A DNA stretch of 10,454 nt, from positions 1 through 10,454 of the forward strand of contig JAPPFU010000021.1 in NCBI GenBank assembly GCA_028875085.1, written 5' to 3'. Source of the DNA: Chloroflexota bacterium. GTDB taxonomy: Bacteria > Chloroflexota > Dehalococcoidia > Lucifugimonadales > Australimonadaceae. Positions 1 to 6,022 of the stretch are shown here, in pieces; positions within the stretch are counted from its first letter, which is position 1; every line of letters begins with the position of its first letter. The translations under genes were made by a program, and so were the position numbers. Below the pieces are notes generated by a model. It had not been told where the DNA came from. It was given only the letters and a program-made list of their open reading frames with translations, and searched no databases.

Positions 1-109
1 CGTTGCGCCCGCGCGGGCCGAGGGTGACCTTGACCGTGTTGGCCAGAACGTCCATGCCCTCCTTGAGCGACCGGCGCGCCTCGTCGCTGAAGACGATCTG
101 CTTAGCCAT
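1..109 (-). CDS. groL: Chaperonin GroEL (Hsp60), N-terminal 36 residues only
   Basis: Reading the minus strand from ATG at 109-107 gives MAKQIVFSDEARRSL followed by KEGMDVLANTVKVTLGPRGRN, the typical GroEL N-terminus with the VKVTLGPRGRN segment that leads into the nucleotide-binding equatorial domain. The gene runs off the left edge, so only 36 residues are seen. A Shine-Dalgarno AAGGAG at 120-115 lies 5 bases before the ATG. The gap to the upstream groES is only 15 bases, so both are on one transcript. By family knowledge GroEL is the cytoplasmic 14-mer folding chamber that works with the GroES lid. Control is expected through the CIRCE operator upstream of groES. Identity is secure; nothing can be said of the rest of the protein. 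Confidence 0.97.
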   Translation of the reverse strand, partial: MAKQIVFSDEARRSLKEGMDVLANTVKVTLGPRGRN

Positions 110-124
110 GCGTTCTCCTTCTCC

Positions 125-418
125 TTAGCTGACCTTGGCCAGCACGTCGCGCTCGGACAGGATCAGGTAGTCCTCTCCGTCCTCGCTGAACTCCGTGCCG
201 GCGAACTTGGAATAGACGACCGTGTCGCCCGCCTTCACGTCCATCTCGATCCGCCGGCCCTCGTCCGTGACGCGCCCGGGGCCGACCGCAATCACGGTCC
301 CCTCCTGTGGGCGCTCCTTGGCGCTGTCCGGAATCACGAGCCCGCTCCTCGTCTGCGCCTCCTGCTCCACCGCCTGGACGACGATGCGGTCGCCTAGCGG
401 CGACAGTGTTCGAGCCAC
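125..418 (-). CDS. groS: Co-chaperonin GroES (Hsp10), 97 aa
   Basis: This is the heptameric lid of the GroEL chamber. The protein begins (V/M)ARTLSPLGDRIVVQ and contains the mobile loop (about residues 17-32) with Leu27-Val28-Ile29, which matches the hydrophobic tripeptide that docks on GroEL. It continues with PDSAKERPQEGTVIAVGPGR, and its length of 97 residues is normal for GroES. I chose the GTG at 418-416 because a strong AAGGAGG site (430-424) sits 5 bases upstream and because homology begins there. The frame stays open further upstream to 514, but that part would run through the hairpin, CIRCE and promoter and is not coding. groEL follows after 15 bases. The CIRCE element and promoter at 480-542 point to heat-shock control by HrcA. 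Confidence 0.97.
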   Translation of the reverse strand: MARTLSPLGDRIVVQAVEQEAQTRSGLVIPDSAKERPQEGTVIAVGPGRVTDEGRRIEMDVKAGDTVVYSKFAGTEFSEDGEDYLILSERDVLAKVS

Positions 419-423
419 GCTTG

Positions 424-430
424 CCTCCTT
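424..430 (-). promoter_or_regulatory. groES ribosome binding site (AAGGAGG)
   Basis: A full-length AAGGAGG on the minus strand ends 5 bases before the GTG at 418. It decides the non-ATG start of groES. Confidence 0.85.
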
Positions 431-436
431 CTTCCT

Positions 437-460
437 CCAGGCGCCCTTGCGGCGCACTGG
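437..460 (-). promoter_or_regulatory. Hairpin in the groES 5' leader
   Basis: On the plus strand CCAG-GCGCC, then loop CTTGC, then GGCGC-(A)-CTGG form a 9-bp stem broken only by one bulged A at 456. In the groES mRNA this stem lies after the CIRCE sequence and ends 6 bases before the ribosome binding site. It could stabilise the 5' end or tune translation, but this is inference. It does not sequester the Shine-Dalgarno site directly. Confidence 0.6.
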
Positions 461-479
461 CAAACGATTGGGTAGTCTG

Positions 480-506
480 TTAGCACTCACACGCGCCGAG
501 TGCCAA
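480..506 (-). promoter_or_regulatory. CIRCE operator (HrcA binding site) of groES-groEL
   Basis: The sequence reads TTAGCACTC, nine bases, then GAGTGCCAA. The known CIRCE consensus is TTAGCACTC-N9-GAGTGCTAA, so 17 of 18 arm bases and the 9-base spacer match. It overlaps the predicted transcription start of groES (about position 507), the usual place for HrcA repression and heat-shock release. No hrcA gene is in the window. Confidence 0.95.
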
Positions 507-513
507 CGGCGCA

Positions 514-542
514 ATCGTATGAGCCGGCGCCGCGCCTGTCAA
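514..542 (-). promoter_or_regulatory. sigma-70/sigma-A type promoter of groES-groEL
   Basis: Minus-strand -35 TTGACA (542-537, perfect), a 17-base spacer, and -10 TACGAT (519-514, 4 of 6 with the key T, A and final T kept). The start of transcription would fall near 507, at the edge of CIRCE, which supports the assignment. Confidence 0.85.
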
Positions 543-560
543 GCAACCCCTGTCAGGCGC
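532..560. repeat. Inverted repeat GCGCCTG/CAGGCGC at the -35 region of groES
   Basis: GCGCCTG at 532-538 is repeated inverted as CAGGCGC at 554-560 with 15 bases between. The left arm overlaps the groES -35 box. It may be an extra regulator site or a weak hairpin; in DNA this GC-rich it may also be chance. Confidence 0.35.
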
Positions 561-601
561 CCGTTGGCCCGCGCCTCGCCCGTACCCGCGCCGCCCGCGC
601 A

Positions 602-630
602 TTGACAATCGCCCCCGTTCACGGCACCAT
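602..630 (+). promoter_or_regulatory. Likely promoter of the FmdB-dtd-ruvCA run
   Basis: A perfect -35 TTGACA (602-607) with a 17-base spacer to a weak -10 CACCAT (625-630, 3 of 6). The start would be near 637, about 36 bases before the first ATG. It faces away from the groES promoter, so 543-601 is the divide between the two units. The -10 box is the weak point. Confidence 0.5.
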
Positions 631-672
631 TGTGTGTCTAGACCGCCGAGCGTTGATCCGGCGGCGCCCCCT

Positions 673-930
673 ATGCCCATCTACGAGTACGCATGCGAGG
701 CTGGCCACGACTTCGAGGTGCGCCAGAGCTTCCACGACGACCCCATCTCGCGCTGCCCCCGCTGCGACCGGCCTTCGCGCCGCGTCTACCGCCCTGCGCC
801 CGTGATCTACAAAGGCTCTGGCTTCTACACCACCGACTACGCCCGCAAGCAGCCGAGCGTCGGCGCCAACTCCGGAGCATCTTCCTCCTCCTCGTCCGCC
901 TCGACGCCGTCCTCGTCATCCGACGACTAG
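673..930 (+). CDS. FmdB/CxxC_CxxC_SSSS-type small zinc-ribbon protein, 85 aa
   Basis: The N-terminus MPIYEYACEAGHDFEV and the segment YKGSGFYTTDYARKQ are hallmarks of the FmdB-family putative regulatory proteins, small zinc-ribbon proteins of uncertain role. Cys28-x2-Cys31 (CPRC) forms one metal knuckle. The other is Cys8 with His12 instead of a CxxC, a variant also known in this family, so zinc binding by Cys3His is plausible. Residues 67-83 form the Ser-rich tail typical of the family. The ATG at 673 is chosen because homology begins exactly there; a GTG at 634 would add 13 unlike residues. No Shine-Dalgarno site is visible. The gene is first in the run and lies 4 bases before dtd. The family is clear; the function is not known. 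Confidence 0.9.
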   Translation: MPIYEYACEAGHDFEVRQSFHDDPISRCPRCDRPSRRVYRPAPVIYKGSGFYTTDYARKQPSVGANSGASSSSSSASTPSSSSDD

Positions 931-934
931 GCCG

Positions 935-1399
935 GTGCGGGCGGTCATCCAGCGTGTCGCTCACGCCGCCGTCAGCGTCGAAGGGCGCGAGGTCGCCCGC
1001 ATCGGCCCCGGCCTGCTGGTGCTGCTCGCCGTCGGCGCGGACGACACCGACGAGGATGCCGCCTACCTCGCCGACAAGACGGCCAACCTGCGTATCTTCC
1101 CCGACGAGGCGGGGCGCCTCGACCACTCTGTGCTGGACGTTGGCGGCGAAGCGCTGCTGGTGAGTCAGTTCACCCTTTACGCCGACACCCGCCGGGGCCG
1201 TCGGCCCGGCTTCACCGCCGCCGCCCCGCCCGCCCAAGCGCGCGAGATGTTCGAACGAGCGGCGGCGCGCTTCGAGGCGGCTGGCCTCACCGTCCGCACG
1301 GGCCGCTTCCAAGAGATGATGCAGGTCTCCCTCGTCAACGACGGCCCGGTAACAATCTACCTCGACAGCGCCGAGCGCTCCCGCCCCCGCCGGGCGTAG
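935..1399 (+). CDS. dtd: D-aminoacyl-tRNA deacylase (DTD), 154 aa
   Basis: DTD removes D-amino acids (and glycine mischarged on tRNA-Ala) from tRNAs in the cytoplasm, a proofreading step for translation. The protein begins (V/M)RAVIQRVAHAAVSVEG, as in the family, and carries both signature motifs: SQFTLY at residues 77-82 and the Gly-cisPro motif NDGPVT at 135-140. Its length of 154 is near the usual 145-150, with an Arg/Pro-rich end. The start is GTG at 935, 4 bases after the FmdB stop; no Shine-Dalgarno is visible, so translation is probably coupled to the gene before. It is followed by a 76-base gap with hairpins before ruvC. Confidence 0.97.
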   Translation: MRAVIQRVAHAAVSVEGREVARIGPGLLVLLAVGADDTDEDAAYLADKTANLRIFPDEAGRLDHSVLDVGGEALLVSQFTLYADTRRGRRPGFTAAAPPAQAREMFERAAARFEAAGLTVRTGRFQEMMQVSLVNDGPVTIYLDSAERSRPRRA

Positions 1400-1400
1400 A

Positions 1401-1420
1401 GTGCCGCTCCCTTTCGGCGC
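1401..1420 (+). repeat. Short intergenic hairpin (copy A)
   Basis: GTGCCG and CGGCGC pair (6 bp, one G-T) around the loop CTCCCTTT, just after the dtd stop. It resembles the hairpins at 441-455, 5960-5976 and 6395-6410. It has no T-run, so it is not a standard terminator. Confidence 0.4.
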
Positions 1421-1459
1421 GTGCGCGATGCGCGCCCACTTGCCGCAAGGCGGCGCGGT

Positions 1460-1474
1460 GGGTGATGCTCACCC
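1460..1474 (+). promoter_or_regulatory. Perfect inverted repeat just before the ruvC start
   Basis: GGGTGA-TGC-TCACCC is a perfect 6-bp stem with a 3-base loop, ending one base before the ruvC ATG. Its left arm overlaps GTGGG (1458-1462), which could instead pair with CCCAC (1435-1439), so two exclusive folds are possible. A role in ruvC translation is inference. Confidence 0.5.
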
Positions 1475-1475
1475 C

Positions 1476-1982
1476 ATGCGCATCCTTGGCGTTGACCCGG
1501 GCACCCATCGCCTCGGCTACGGCGTGATCGAAGTGGACGGCCCCGCCCGCCGCTGCCTCGAGGCGGGCTGTCTGGAGGCGGCGCGCCGCGACCCTATCGA
1601 GCGGCGACTGCACGTCCTGCACACCGGCCTGGCGGAGGTCGCGCGCCGCTGGCGCCCCGACCACCTCGCCGTGGAAGAGCCGTTCGTCGCGCCGGAGCGC
1701 GGCGCCAAGTCCGCTGTCGCCGTCGGTCAGGCGCAGGCGCTCGCGCTGCTGGTGGCCGCCGATGCGGGCATCGAGGTGCACCGCTACGCGCCGTCGCAGG
1801 TGAAGCACGCGGTCGCCGACTACGGCGCGAGCACCAAGGCGCAACTCCAACGCTCCCTCCGCCTCCTCCTCTCCCTGCCCGCTGAGCCGATGGCCGACGA
1901 CGCCTCCGACGCGCTCGCCATCGCGCTCTGCCACCTCCAGCACTGGCGCACGGCGCAACGTACGCAGGCGCCCGTCCGATGA
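1476..1982 (+). CDS. ruvC: Holliday junction resolvase RuvC, 168 aa
   Basis: RuvC is the dimeric endonuclease that cuts Holliday junctions made in recombinational repair, working with the RuvAB branch-migration motor. The protein opens MRILGVDPGTHRLGYG. The RNase H-fold acidic residues are visible: Asp7 (VDPGT), Glu67 (AVEEPF), Asp142 and Asp145 (DDASDALAIALCH). VGQAQALALL at 83-92 also fits, and the length of 168 is normal. I chose the ATG at 1476 by homology; an upstream start at 1401 in the same frame would add 25 unlike residues. There is no clear Shine-Dalgarno; a hairpin touches the start. The stop overlaps the ruvA start as ATGA, so the two are translationally coupled. Confidence 0.97.
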   Translation: MRILGVDPGTHRLGYGVIEVDGPARRCLEAGCLEAARRDPIERRLHVLHTGLAEVARRWRPDHLAVEEPFVAPERGAKSAVAVGQAQALALLVAADAGIEVHRYAPSQVKHAVADYGASTKAQLQRSLRLLLSLPAEPMADDASDALAIALCHLQHWRTAQRTQAPVR

Positions 1983-2569
1983 GCCTCATCGCCGGAATCG
2001 CCGGAGCCATCGCCGCCAAAGGCGCCGACCACGCGCTGGTGGTCGTCGGCGGCGTAACGCTTAAGGTCTATGCGTCGGCGTTCGACCTGGCGTCCATGGG
2101 CGACGAGGGCGCGCCGGTGCGCCTGCACACCTACCTGGTGGTGCGCGAGGACGACCTCCAACTCTACGGCTTCCTCGAACCGCAGGCGCAGCGGCTGTTC
2201 GAGTTGCTCATCGGCGTCAGCGGCGTCGGCCCGCGCGTCGCCCTCGGCCTGCTCTCCGCCCTGCCGGCGGGAGAGGCGGCGGCGGCCATCGTGTCGGAGG
2301 ACATCGTGGCGCTCGCCCGCGCCCCGGGCGTTGGCAAGCGCACCGCCGAGCGCCTCATCCTCGAACTGCGCCAGAAGTTGGAGGTGGAGACGCGCGCCGA
2401 GCCGATAGTCCCAGGCGCCCGCGCGACGGGCGACCCCGCCCTCGACTTCTTGGTCAGCCTCGGCTTCGCCGCCTCCGAGGCGCGCCAGGCGCTCTCCGTC
2501 GAGCGCGAGGCCGACCTACCGGTGGAGGATAGGGTGCGTCGCGCGCTCCAACGGATGGGACAGGGGTAG
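1979..2569 (+). CDS. ruvA: Holliday junction branch migration subunit RuvA, 196 aa
   Basis: RuvA binds the four-way junction as a tetramer and loads the RuvB motor. The N-terminal OB-fold domain covers about residues 1-62 (MSLIAGIAGAI to LYGF). Two helix-hairpin-helix motifs follow: LIGVSGVGPRVALGLLS at 77-93 and LARAPGVGKRTAERLILEL at 112-130. A linker rich in Glu, Arg and Pro (135-151) leads to the C-terminal domain (152-194) that contacts RuvB. The length is usual. The ATG overlaps the ruvC stop by the ATGA arrangement. ruvB, commonly the next gene, is not here: an unknown gene and uvrB follow, so RuvB must be encoded elsewhere. Confidence 0.96.
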   Translation: MSLIAGIAGAIAAKGADHALVVVGGVTLKVYASAFDLASMGDEGAPVRLHTYLVVREDDLQLYGFLEPQAQRLFELLIGVSGVGPRVALGLLSALPAGEAAAAIVSEDIVALARAPGVGKRTAERLILELRQKLEVETRAEPIVPGARATGDPALDFLVSLGFAASEARQALSVEREADLPVEDRVRRALQRMGQG

Positions 2570-2596
2570 CGGCCGCCTCGCTGCCGCGCATCGGCG

Positions 2597-2602
2597 TAGA
2601 AT
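2597..2602 (+). promoter_or_regulatory. Possible -10 element (TAGAAT) before the 100-aa gene and uvrB
   Basis: TAGAAT matches TATAAT at 5 of 6 and lies 37 bases before the ATG at 2634, in the 64-base gap after ruvA. No acceptable -35 box is seen 16-18 bases upstream (the region is CCGCCTCG), so this is tentative. Confidence 0.3.
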
Positions 2603-2633
2603 AGGCGGGCGGCTCGTCAGCCGGGAGGCGCGC

Positions 2634-2936
2634 ATGAGCGAACAGGCACACGCCGGGGCCGTCGGCGCCCGGCCCGTTCCGCGCCCCTTTGCGTTCCATT
2701 GGGGCAAGGGCATGGTCGTCGAGGAGGCGTCCATCGAGACGCCCTACACCGAACCGACCATCCAGCTGCTCAAGTACGAGGACGGCTCGGAGACGGTGCG
2801 CTTCTGCTACTACCACGGCCCGCGCTTCGGGCGCGGCCCGGCGATGATGGACGCCGACGCGCTCGACGACATGCGTGAGGCGCTGAAGGATGCGCCCCGC
2901 CTACAGGCGCTGTTGCGGCGGCTGACGGAGGACTAA
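2634..2936 (+). CDS. Unknown 100-aa protein upstream of uvrB
   Basis: I do not recognise a named family. The reading frame is well supported: GGGAGG (2623-2628) sits 5 bases before the ATG, it fills the space between ruvA and uvrB exactly, and its composition is that of a real soluble protein. There is no signal peptide or membrane segment. Residues 30-58 look like a beta-rich core (EEASIETPYTEPTIQLLKY and then SETVRFCYYHG). The C-terminal third (about 73-98) is a charged helical region with alternating acidic and basic residues. One Cys (58) lies in the FCYYHGPRFGRGP segment, where aromatic, His, Gly and Arg residues cluster and which is the likeliest functional site. The stop is 2 bases before the uvrB start, so the two are cotranscribed. 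A link to repair is inferred only from position. Confidence 0.75.
   Translation: MSEQAHAGAVGARPVPRPFAFHWGKGMVVEEASIETPYTEPTIQLLKYEDGSETVRFCYYHGPRFGRGPAMMDADALDDMREALKDAPRLQALLRRLTED
2927..2931 (+). promoter_or_regulatory. uvrB ribosome binding site (GGAGG)
   Basis: GGAGG lies inside the last codons of the preceding gene and ends 7 bases before GTG 2939. This supports the GTG over the ATG at 2948 (16 bases away) or the ATG at 2957. Confidence 0.8.
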
Positions 2937-2938
2937 GC

Positions 2939-4996
2939 GTGGCGACGATGCCGGAGATGATTGACGCGAGCACCCCGTTCGAGGTGACGGCGGACTTCGT
3001 GCCGCGCGGCGACCAGCCCGATGCCATCCGCCAACTCACCGAGGGCGTGCTGGAGGGTCTCCACTACCAGACGCTGTTGGGCGTAACCGGCTCGGGCAAG
3101 ACCTACTCCATGGCGAAGATCGTGGAAGGGGTGCAGCGCCCGACGCTGGTCATCGCGCCCAACAAGACGCTCGCCGCGCAGTTGGCCAGCGAGTTCCGCG
3201 ACTTCTTCCCCAAGAACGCCGTCGAGTACTTCGTCTCCTACTACGACTACTACCAGCCGGAGGCCTACGTCGCCAAGACCGACACCTACATCGAGAAGGA
3301 CGCCGACGTCAACGACGAGATCGACAAACTGCGCCACTCGGCCACCCGCGCCCTGATGACGCGCCGCGACGTCCTCATCGTCGCCTCCGTCTCCTGCATC
3401 TACGGCCTCGGCTCCCCGGACGAGTACTACTCCTTCGTCGAGACCGTCCGGCGGGGCGAGCGCAAGAACCGCAACCGCCTCGTCCGCCGCCTGATCGAGA
3501 TGCAGTACGAGCGCAACGACTTCGACCTCGCCCGCACGCGCTTCCGCATCCGCGGCGACACGCTGGAGCTGCTGCCCGCGTACGAAGACGCGGCGGTGCG
3601 CATCGAGTTCTTCGGTGACGAGGTGGAGCGCATCGTGGAGCTCGACCCTCTCACCGGAGAGCTGCTGGCTGACCGCCAGCGCATCGACATCTACCCCGCC
3701 AAGCACTTCGTAACCTCCGCCGAGAAGATCGACGCCGCCATCGCGGACATCGAGTCGGAGCTCGAAGAGCGCCTCGCCTTCTTCCGCGAGCAGGGCAGAG
3801 TGCTCGAGGCGCAGCGCCTCGAACACCGCACGCGCTACGACGTAGAGATGCTGCGCGAGACGGGCTACTGCGCCGGCGTCGAGAACTACTCGCAGCCGCT
3901 AGGCCGCCGCCCCCGCCACAGCGCGCCCTGGACGCTGCTCGACTACTTCCCCGACGACTTCCTGCTGATACTCGACGAATCGCACATGGCCATCCCTCAA
4001 CTGCGCGCGATGTACCACGGCGACATGTCCCGCAAGAACGTGCTGGTCGACTTCGGCTTCCGCCTGCCGTCGGCGCTGGACAACCGCCCGCTGAACTTCG
4101 ACGAAGTGGAGCTGCGCATCAATCAGGCGCTGTTCGTCTCCGCAACGCCGAGCGCCTACGAGATACAGCGCTCCGAGCGCGTGGTCGAGCAGGTCATCCG
4201 TCCCACGGGACTGCTCGACCCCACCATCGAGGTGAAGCAGACCATGGGGCAGATCGACGACCTGCTCGACCAGATTGCCCGCCGCGTCGCCAAAGGGCAG
4301 CGCGCGCTGGTTACGACCCTCACCAAGCGCATGGCGGAGGAACTGACCGACTACCTGCGCGAGATGAACGTGAAAGTGCACTACCTCCACTCGGAGATCG
4401 ACACGCTGGAGCGCATCGAGATACTGCGCGACCTGCGCCTGGGCGTTTACGACGTGGTGGTGGGCATCAACCTGCTGCGCGAAGGCCTCGACCTCCCCGA
4501 AGTGAGCCTGGTGGCGATTCTGGACGCCGACAAGGAGGGCTACCTGCGCTCCTCCACCTCGCTCATCCAGACCGTCGGCAGAGCGGCGCGGCACGTCGAG
4601 GGCCACGTGGTGATGTACGCCGACCGCATTACCGATTCGATGCGCCAGTGCATCGACGAGACCTACCGCCGCCGCGAACTTCAGGAGCGCTTCAACACGG
4701 AGAACGGCATCCGGCCCGAGGGCATCCAGAAGGCGGTGCACGACATCACCGAGCGCATCCGCGAAGTCGCCGAACCCAAGGCGGCTTACAACGTGCGGCG
4801 CGAGATGTCCAAGGACGACCTCGCCCGCGCCGTCAAGGAGCTCGAATCGGAGATGCGCAACGCCGCCAAGAATCTCGAGTTCGAGAAGGCCGCCGCCCTC
4901 CGCGACGAGATGATCGAGCTCAAGCGCTTGATGACCGCCCAAGAGGTAGTCATGCGCGGAGAGCGGGGCGAACGCGCCGGACGGACGCCCGCCTAG
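2939..4996 (+). CDS. uvrB: UvrABC excision nuclease subunit B, 685 aa
   Basis: UvrB is the helicase-fold damage verifier of nucleotide excision repair, loaded by UvrA and then bound by the UvrC nuclease. The N-terminus reaches FVPRGDQPDAIRQL, then Walker A GVTGSGKT at 48-55. The damage-probing beta-hairpin region YYDYYQPEAYVAKTDTYIEK is at 101-120. DESH (Walker B) is at 346-349. Helicase motifs in the second half include LLREGLDLPEVSLVAILDAD (512-531) and QTVGRAARH (544-552). The C-terminal UVR motif (about 627-661, DLARAVKELESEMR and FEKAAALRDEMIEL), which binds UvrC or UvrA, is complete. All expected parts are present and the length is normal. The start is GTG, chosen by its Shine-Dalgarno. 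It follows the unknown 100-aa gene by 2 bases and its TAG stop overlaps the next GTG. Confidence 0.98.
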   Translation: MATMPEMIDASTPFEVTADFVPRGDQPDAIRQLTEGVLEGLHYQTLLGVTGSGKTYSMAKIVEGVQRPTLVIAPNKTLAAQLASEFRDFFPKNAVEYFVSYYDYYQPEAYVAKTDTYIEKDADVNDEIDKLRHSATRALMTRRDVLIVASVSCIYGLGSPDEYYSFVETVRRGERKNRNRLVRRLIEMQYERNDFDLARTRFRIRGDTLELLPAYEDAAVRIEFFGDEVERIVELDPLTGELLADRQRIDIYPAKHFVTSAEKIDAAIADIESELEERLAFFREQGRVLEAQRLEHRTRYDVEMLRETGYCAGVENYSQPLGRRPRHSAPWTLLDYFPDDFLLILDESHMAIPQLRAMYHGDMSRKNVLVDFGFRLPSALDNRPLNFDEVELRINQALFVSATPSAYEIQRSERVVEQVIRPTGLLDPTIEVKQTMGQIDDLLDQIARRVAKGQRALVTTLTKRMAEELTDYLREMNVKVHYLHSEIDTLERIEILRDLRLGVYDVVVGINLLREGLDLPEVSLVAILDADKEGYLRSSTSLIQTVGRAARHVEGHVVMYADRITDSMRQCIDETYRRRELQERFNTENGIRPEGIQKAVHDITERIREVAEPKAAYNVRREMSKDDLARAVKELESEMRNAAKNLEFEKAAALRDEMIELKRLMTAQEVVMRGERGERAGRTPA

Positions 4997-5952
4997 TGCG
5001 CCGAGCGCTCGCCGCGCTCCTGCTGGCCGCGTCCGTCGTCGCCGGGGCTGCTTGCGGCGGCGGCAAGGAGGGCGCCCCCGCGCTTCCCCCGGGCTTTGCC
5101 GAGAGGGGCGTTCCCCCGGTGGAGTTGAACGCCTACGTCTACGCCGACCCCGGCTACGCGATCCCCGTTGAAGCCGCCGCGTTCGGTGGCCCGGCGGACG
5201 CCCCGCCGTTCGCCGTCCGCCGCGCGGAAGGCGCCGTGACCGCGCCGAGCACGGAGCAGGCGGCGCGGCTGGAGTTGGACACGGCGTCGCAAACGCAGGC
5301 CGCGGCGGAGTGGATGGGCGGGCAGTCGGGCGCGTGGGCCATGGCAGATGGGCTTGTCTTGGCGATAGCGGGAGAGCCGGGCGCGTGGGCGGACGAGGTG
5401 GCGGCGGGCTGGCGCCTTGAGCGGCGCGAGACCGTCGAGTCGCGTTATCCCGAAGCGTGGCGGGCGCTGCGCCTACTGCCCGAATCGCCGCCGGGCCGGC
5501 CGTTGGCGGCGGGATTCGTGCGCAACGCTGCCGGCGTCGCCAACGACCTGGCCGCGCTGGCGTGGGAGGGCGCGCCGGACCTGGAGCAAGCGTTCGACCT
5601 CGCCCGCATCGACACGATTGCCTTCGCCGTCTACGCCGAGCGCCCCGACACCCTGCGCCCAGGGGCGACGCCCGATTCGCTGCGCGAGGCCGGGATAGGC
5701 GCCATCGCGGCAACCAAGTCGCGCTATCCCGCCCTCCTCATCGGCACGCTTACCGGACGCTTCGCCGGGCAACTGGGGCTGGAGGAGGCGGAGGTGGAGG
5801 GGGAGCGCGTATGGCGGCGCAGCCTGCAAGACAGGGCGCACCTCGTGGTGAAAACCTATGGTGCGGCCTTCTACTTCGCCGCCGCGCCCACGGCGGATGG
5901 TGCCGAGGTGCTAATCGCGTCGGTGATTCGCAGCCAGGAGGCGCGGTCGTAG
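4996..5952 (+). CDS. Unknown putative lipoprotein, 318 aa
   Basis: I do not recognise the family. The start is taken as GTG 4996, overlapping the uvrB TAG by one base (TAGTG), because a signal sequence begins there: RR, then ALAALLLAASVVAGAA, then Cys20 and GGGKEG. Cys20 is the only cysteine in the protein, which fits lipid attachment. The lipobox is weak because the -3 residue is Gly rather than Leu, Val or Ile. The frame is open further upstream but there it only shadows uvrB. The mature part is Ala/Glu-rich with repeated segments that look like a mixed alpha-beta fold: VELNAYVYADPGYA (42-55), a helical part (86-106), GLVLAIAGEPGAWADEVAAGW (119-139), DTIAFAVYAERP (206-217), and a C-terminal pair of strands (HLVVKTYGAAFYFA, 282-295). 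No catalytic motif is seen. The protein is probably anchored outside the membrane. Its coupling to uvrB may mean only shared transcription. Confidence 0.75.
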   Translation: MRRALAALLLAASVVAGAACGGGKEGAPALPPGFAERGVPPVELNAYVYADPGYAIPVEAAAFGGPADAPPFAVRRAEGAVTAPSTEQAARLELDTASQTQAAAEWMGGQSGAWAMADGLVLAIAGEPGAWADEVAAGWRLERRETVESRYPEAWRALRLLPESPPGRPLAAGFVRNAAGVANDLAALAWEGAPDLEQAFDLARIDTIAFAVYAERPDTLRPGATPDSLREAGIGAIAATKSRYPALLIGTLTGRFAGQLGLEEAEVEGERVWRRSLQDRAHLVVKTYGAAFYFAAAPTADGAEVLIASVIRSQEARS

Positions 5953-5959
5953 ACCGGGA

Positions 5960-5976
5960 GCGCCCCATTCCGGCGC
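5960..5976 (+). repeat. Short intergenic hairpin (copy B)
   Basis: GCGCC-CCATTCC-GGCGC, a 5-bp stem 7 bases after the lipoprotein stop and 10 bases before the next -35 box. It is similar to copy C at 6395-6410. There is no T-run. Confidence 0.4.
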
Positions 5977-5986
5977 GCCGCTAAAG

Positions 5987-6016
5987 TTGACAATTAAGGT
6001 CGACTTTCCCTAGACT
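5987..6016 (+). promoter_or_regulatory. Promoter of the SufT-like gene, probably giving a leaderless mRNA
   Basis: Perfect -35 TTGACA (5987-5992), an 18-base spacer, and -10 TAGACT (6011-6016, 4 of 6). Transcription would begin 6-7 bases on, at 6022-6023, which is the A of the ATG. There is no Shine-Dalgarno site between promoter and start, which agrees with a leaderless message. Confidence 0.7.
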
Positions 6017-6022
6017 CCCCCT

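Noticed and set aside
419..514. N-terminal extension of groES up to 514
   Set aside because: It would translate through the hairpin, CIRCE and -10 box. A strong Shine-Dalgarno marks the GTG at 418, where GroES homology begins.
2570..2633. Inverted repeat GCCGCC/GGCGGC in the ruvA to 100-aa gene gap
   Set aside because: Six bp around a 30-base loop made only of G and C is likely by chance at this composition.
2933..3826. Minus-strand open frame of about 297 codons over the first half of uvrB
   Set aside because: Val/Glu/Leu/Asp-rich translation with no domain, lying wholly opposite uvrB; expected in DNA with few A/T-rich stop codons.
3899..5713. Long minus-strand open frame (about 600 codons) opposite uvrB and the lipoprotein gene
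   Set aside because: It is the antisense shadow of high-GC coding DNA. The plus strand carries an unmistakable UvrB with all motifs, and the minus frame shows no family resemblance, only Arg/Pro/His/Val-rich low-complexity translation.
5953..6022. Rho-independent terminator after the lipoprotein gene
   Set aside because: The hairpin at 5960-5976 is not followed by a run of T; the next bases are GCGCCGCTAAAG, leading into a promoter.
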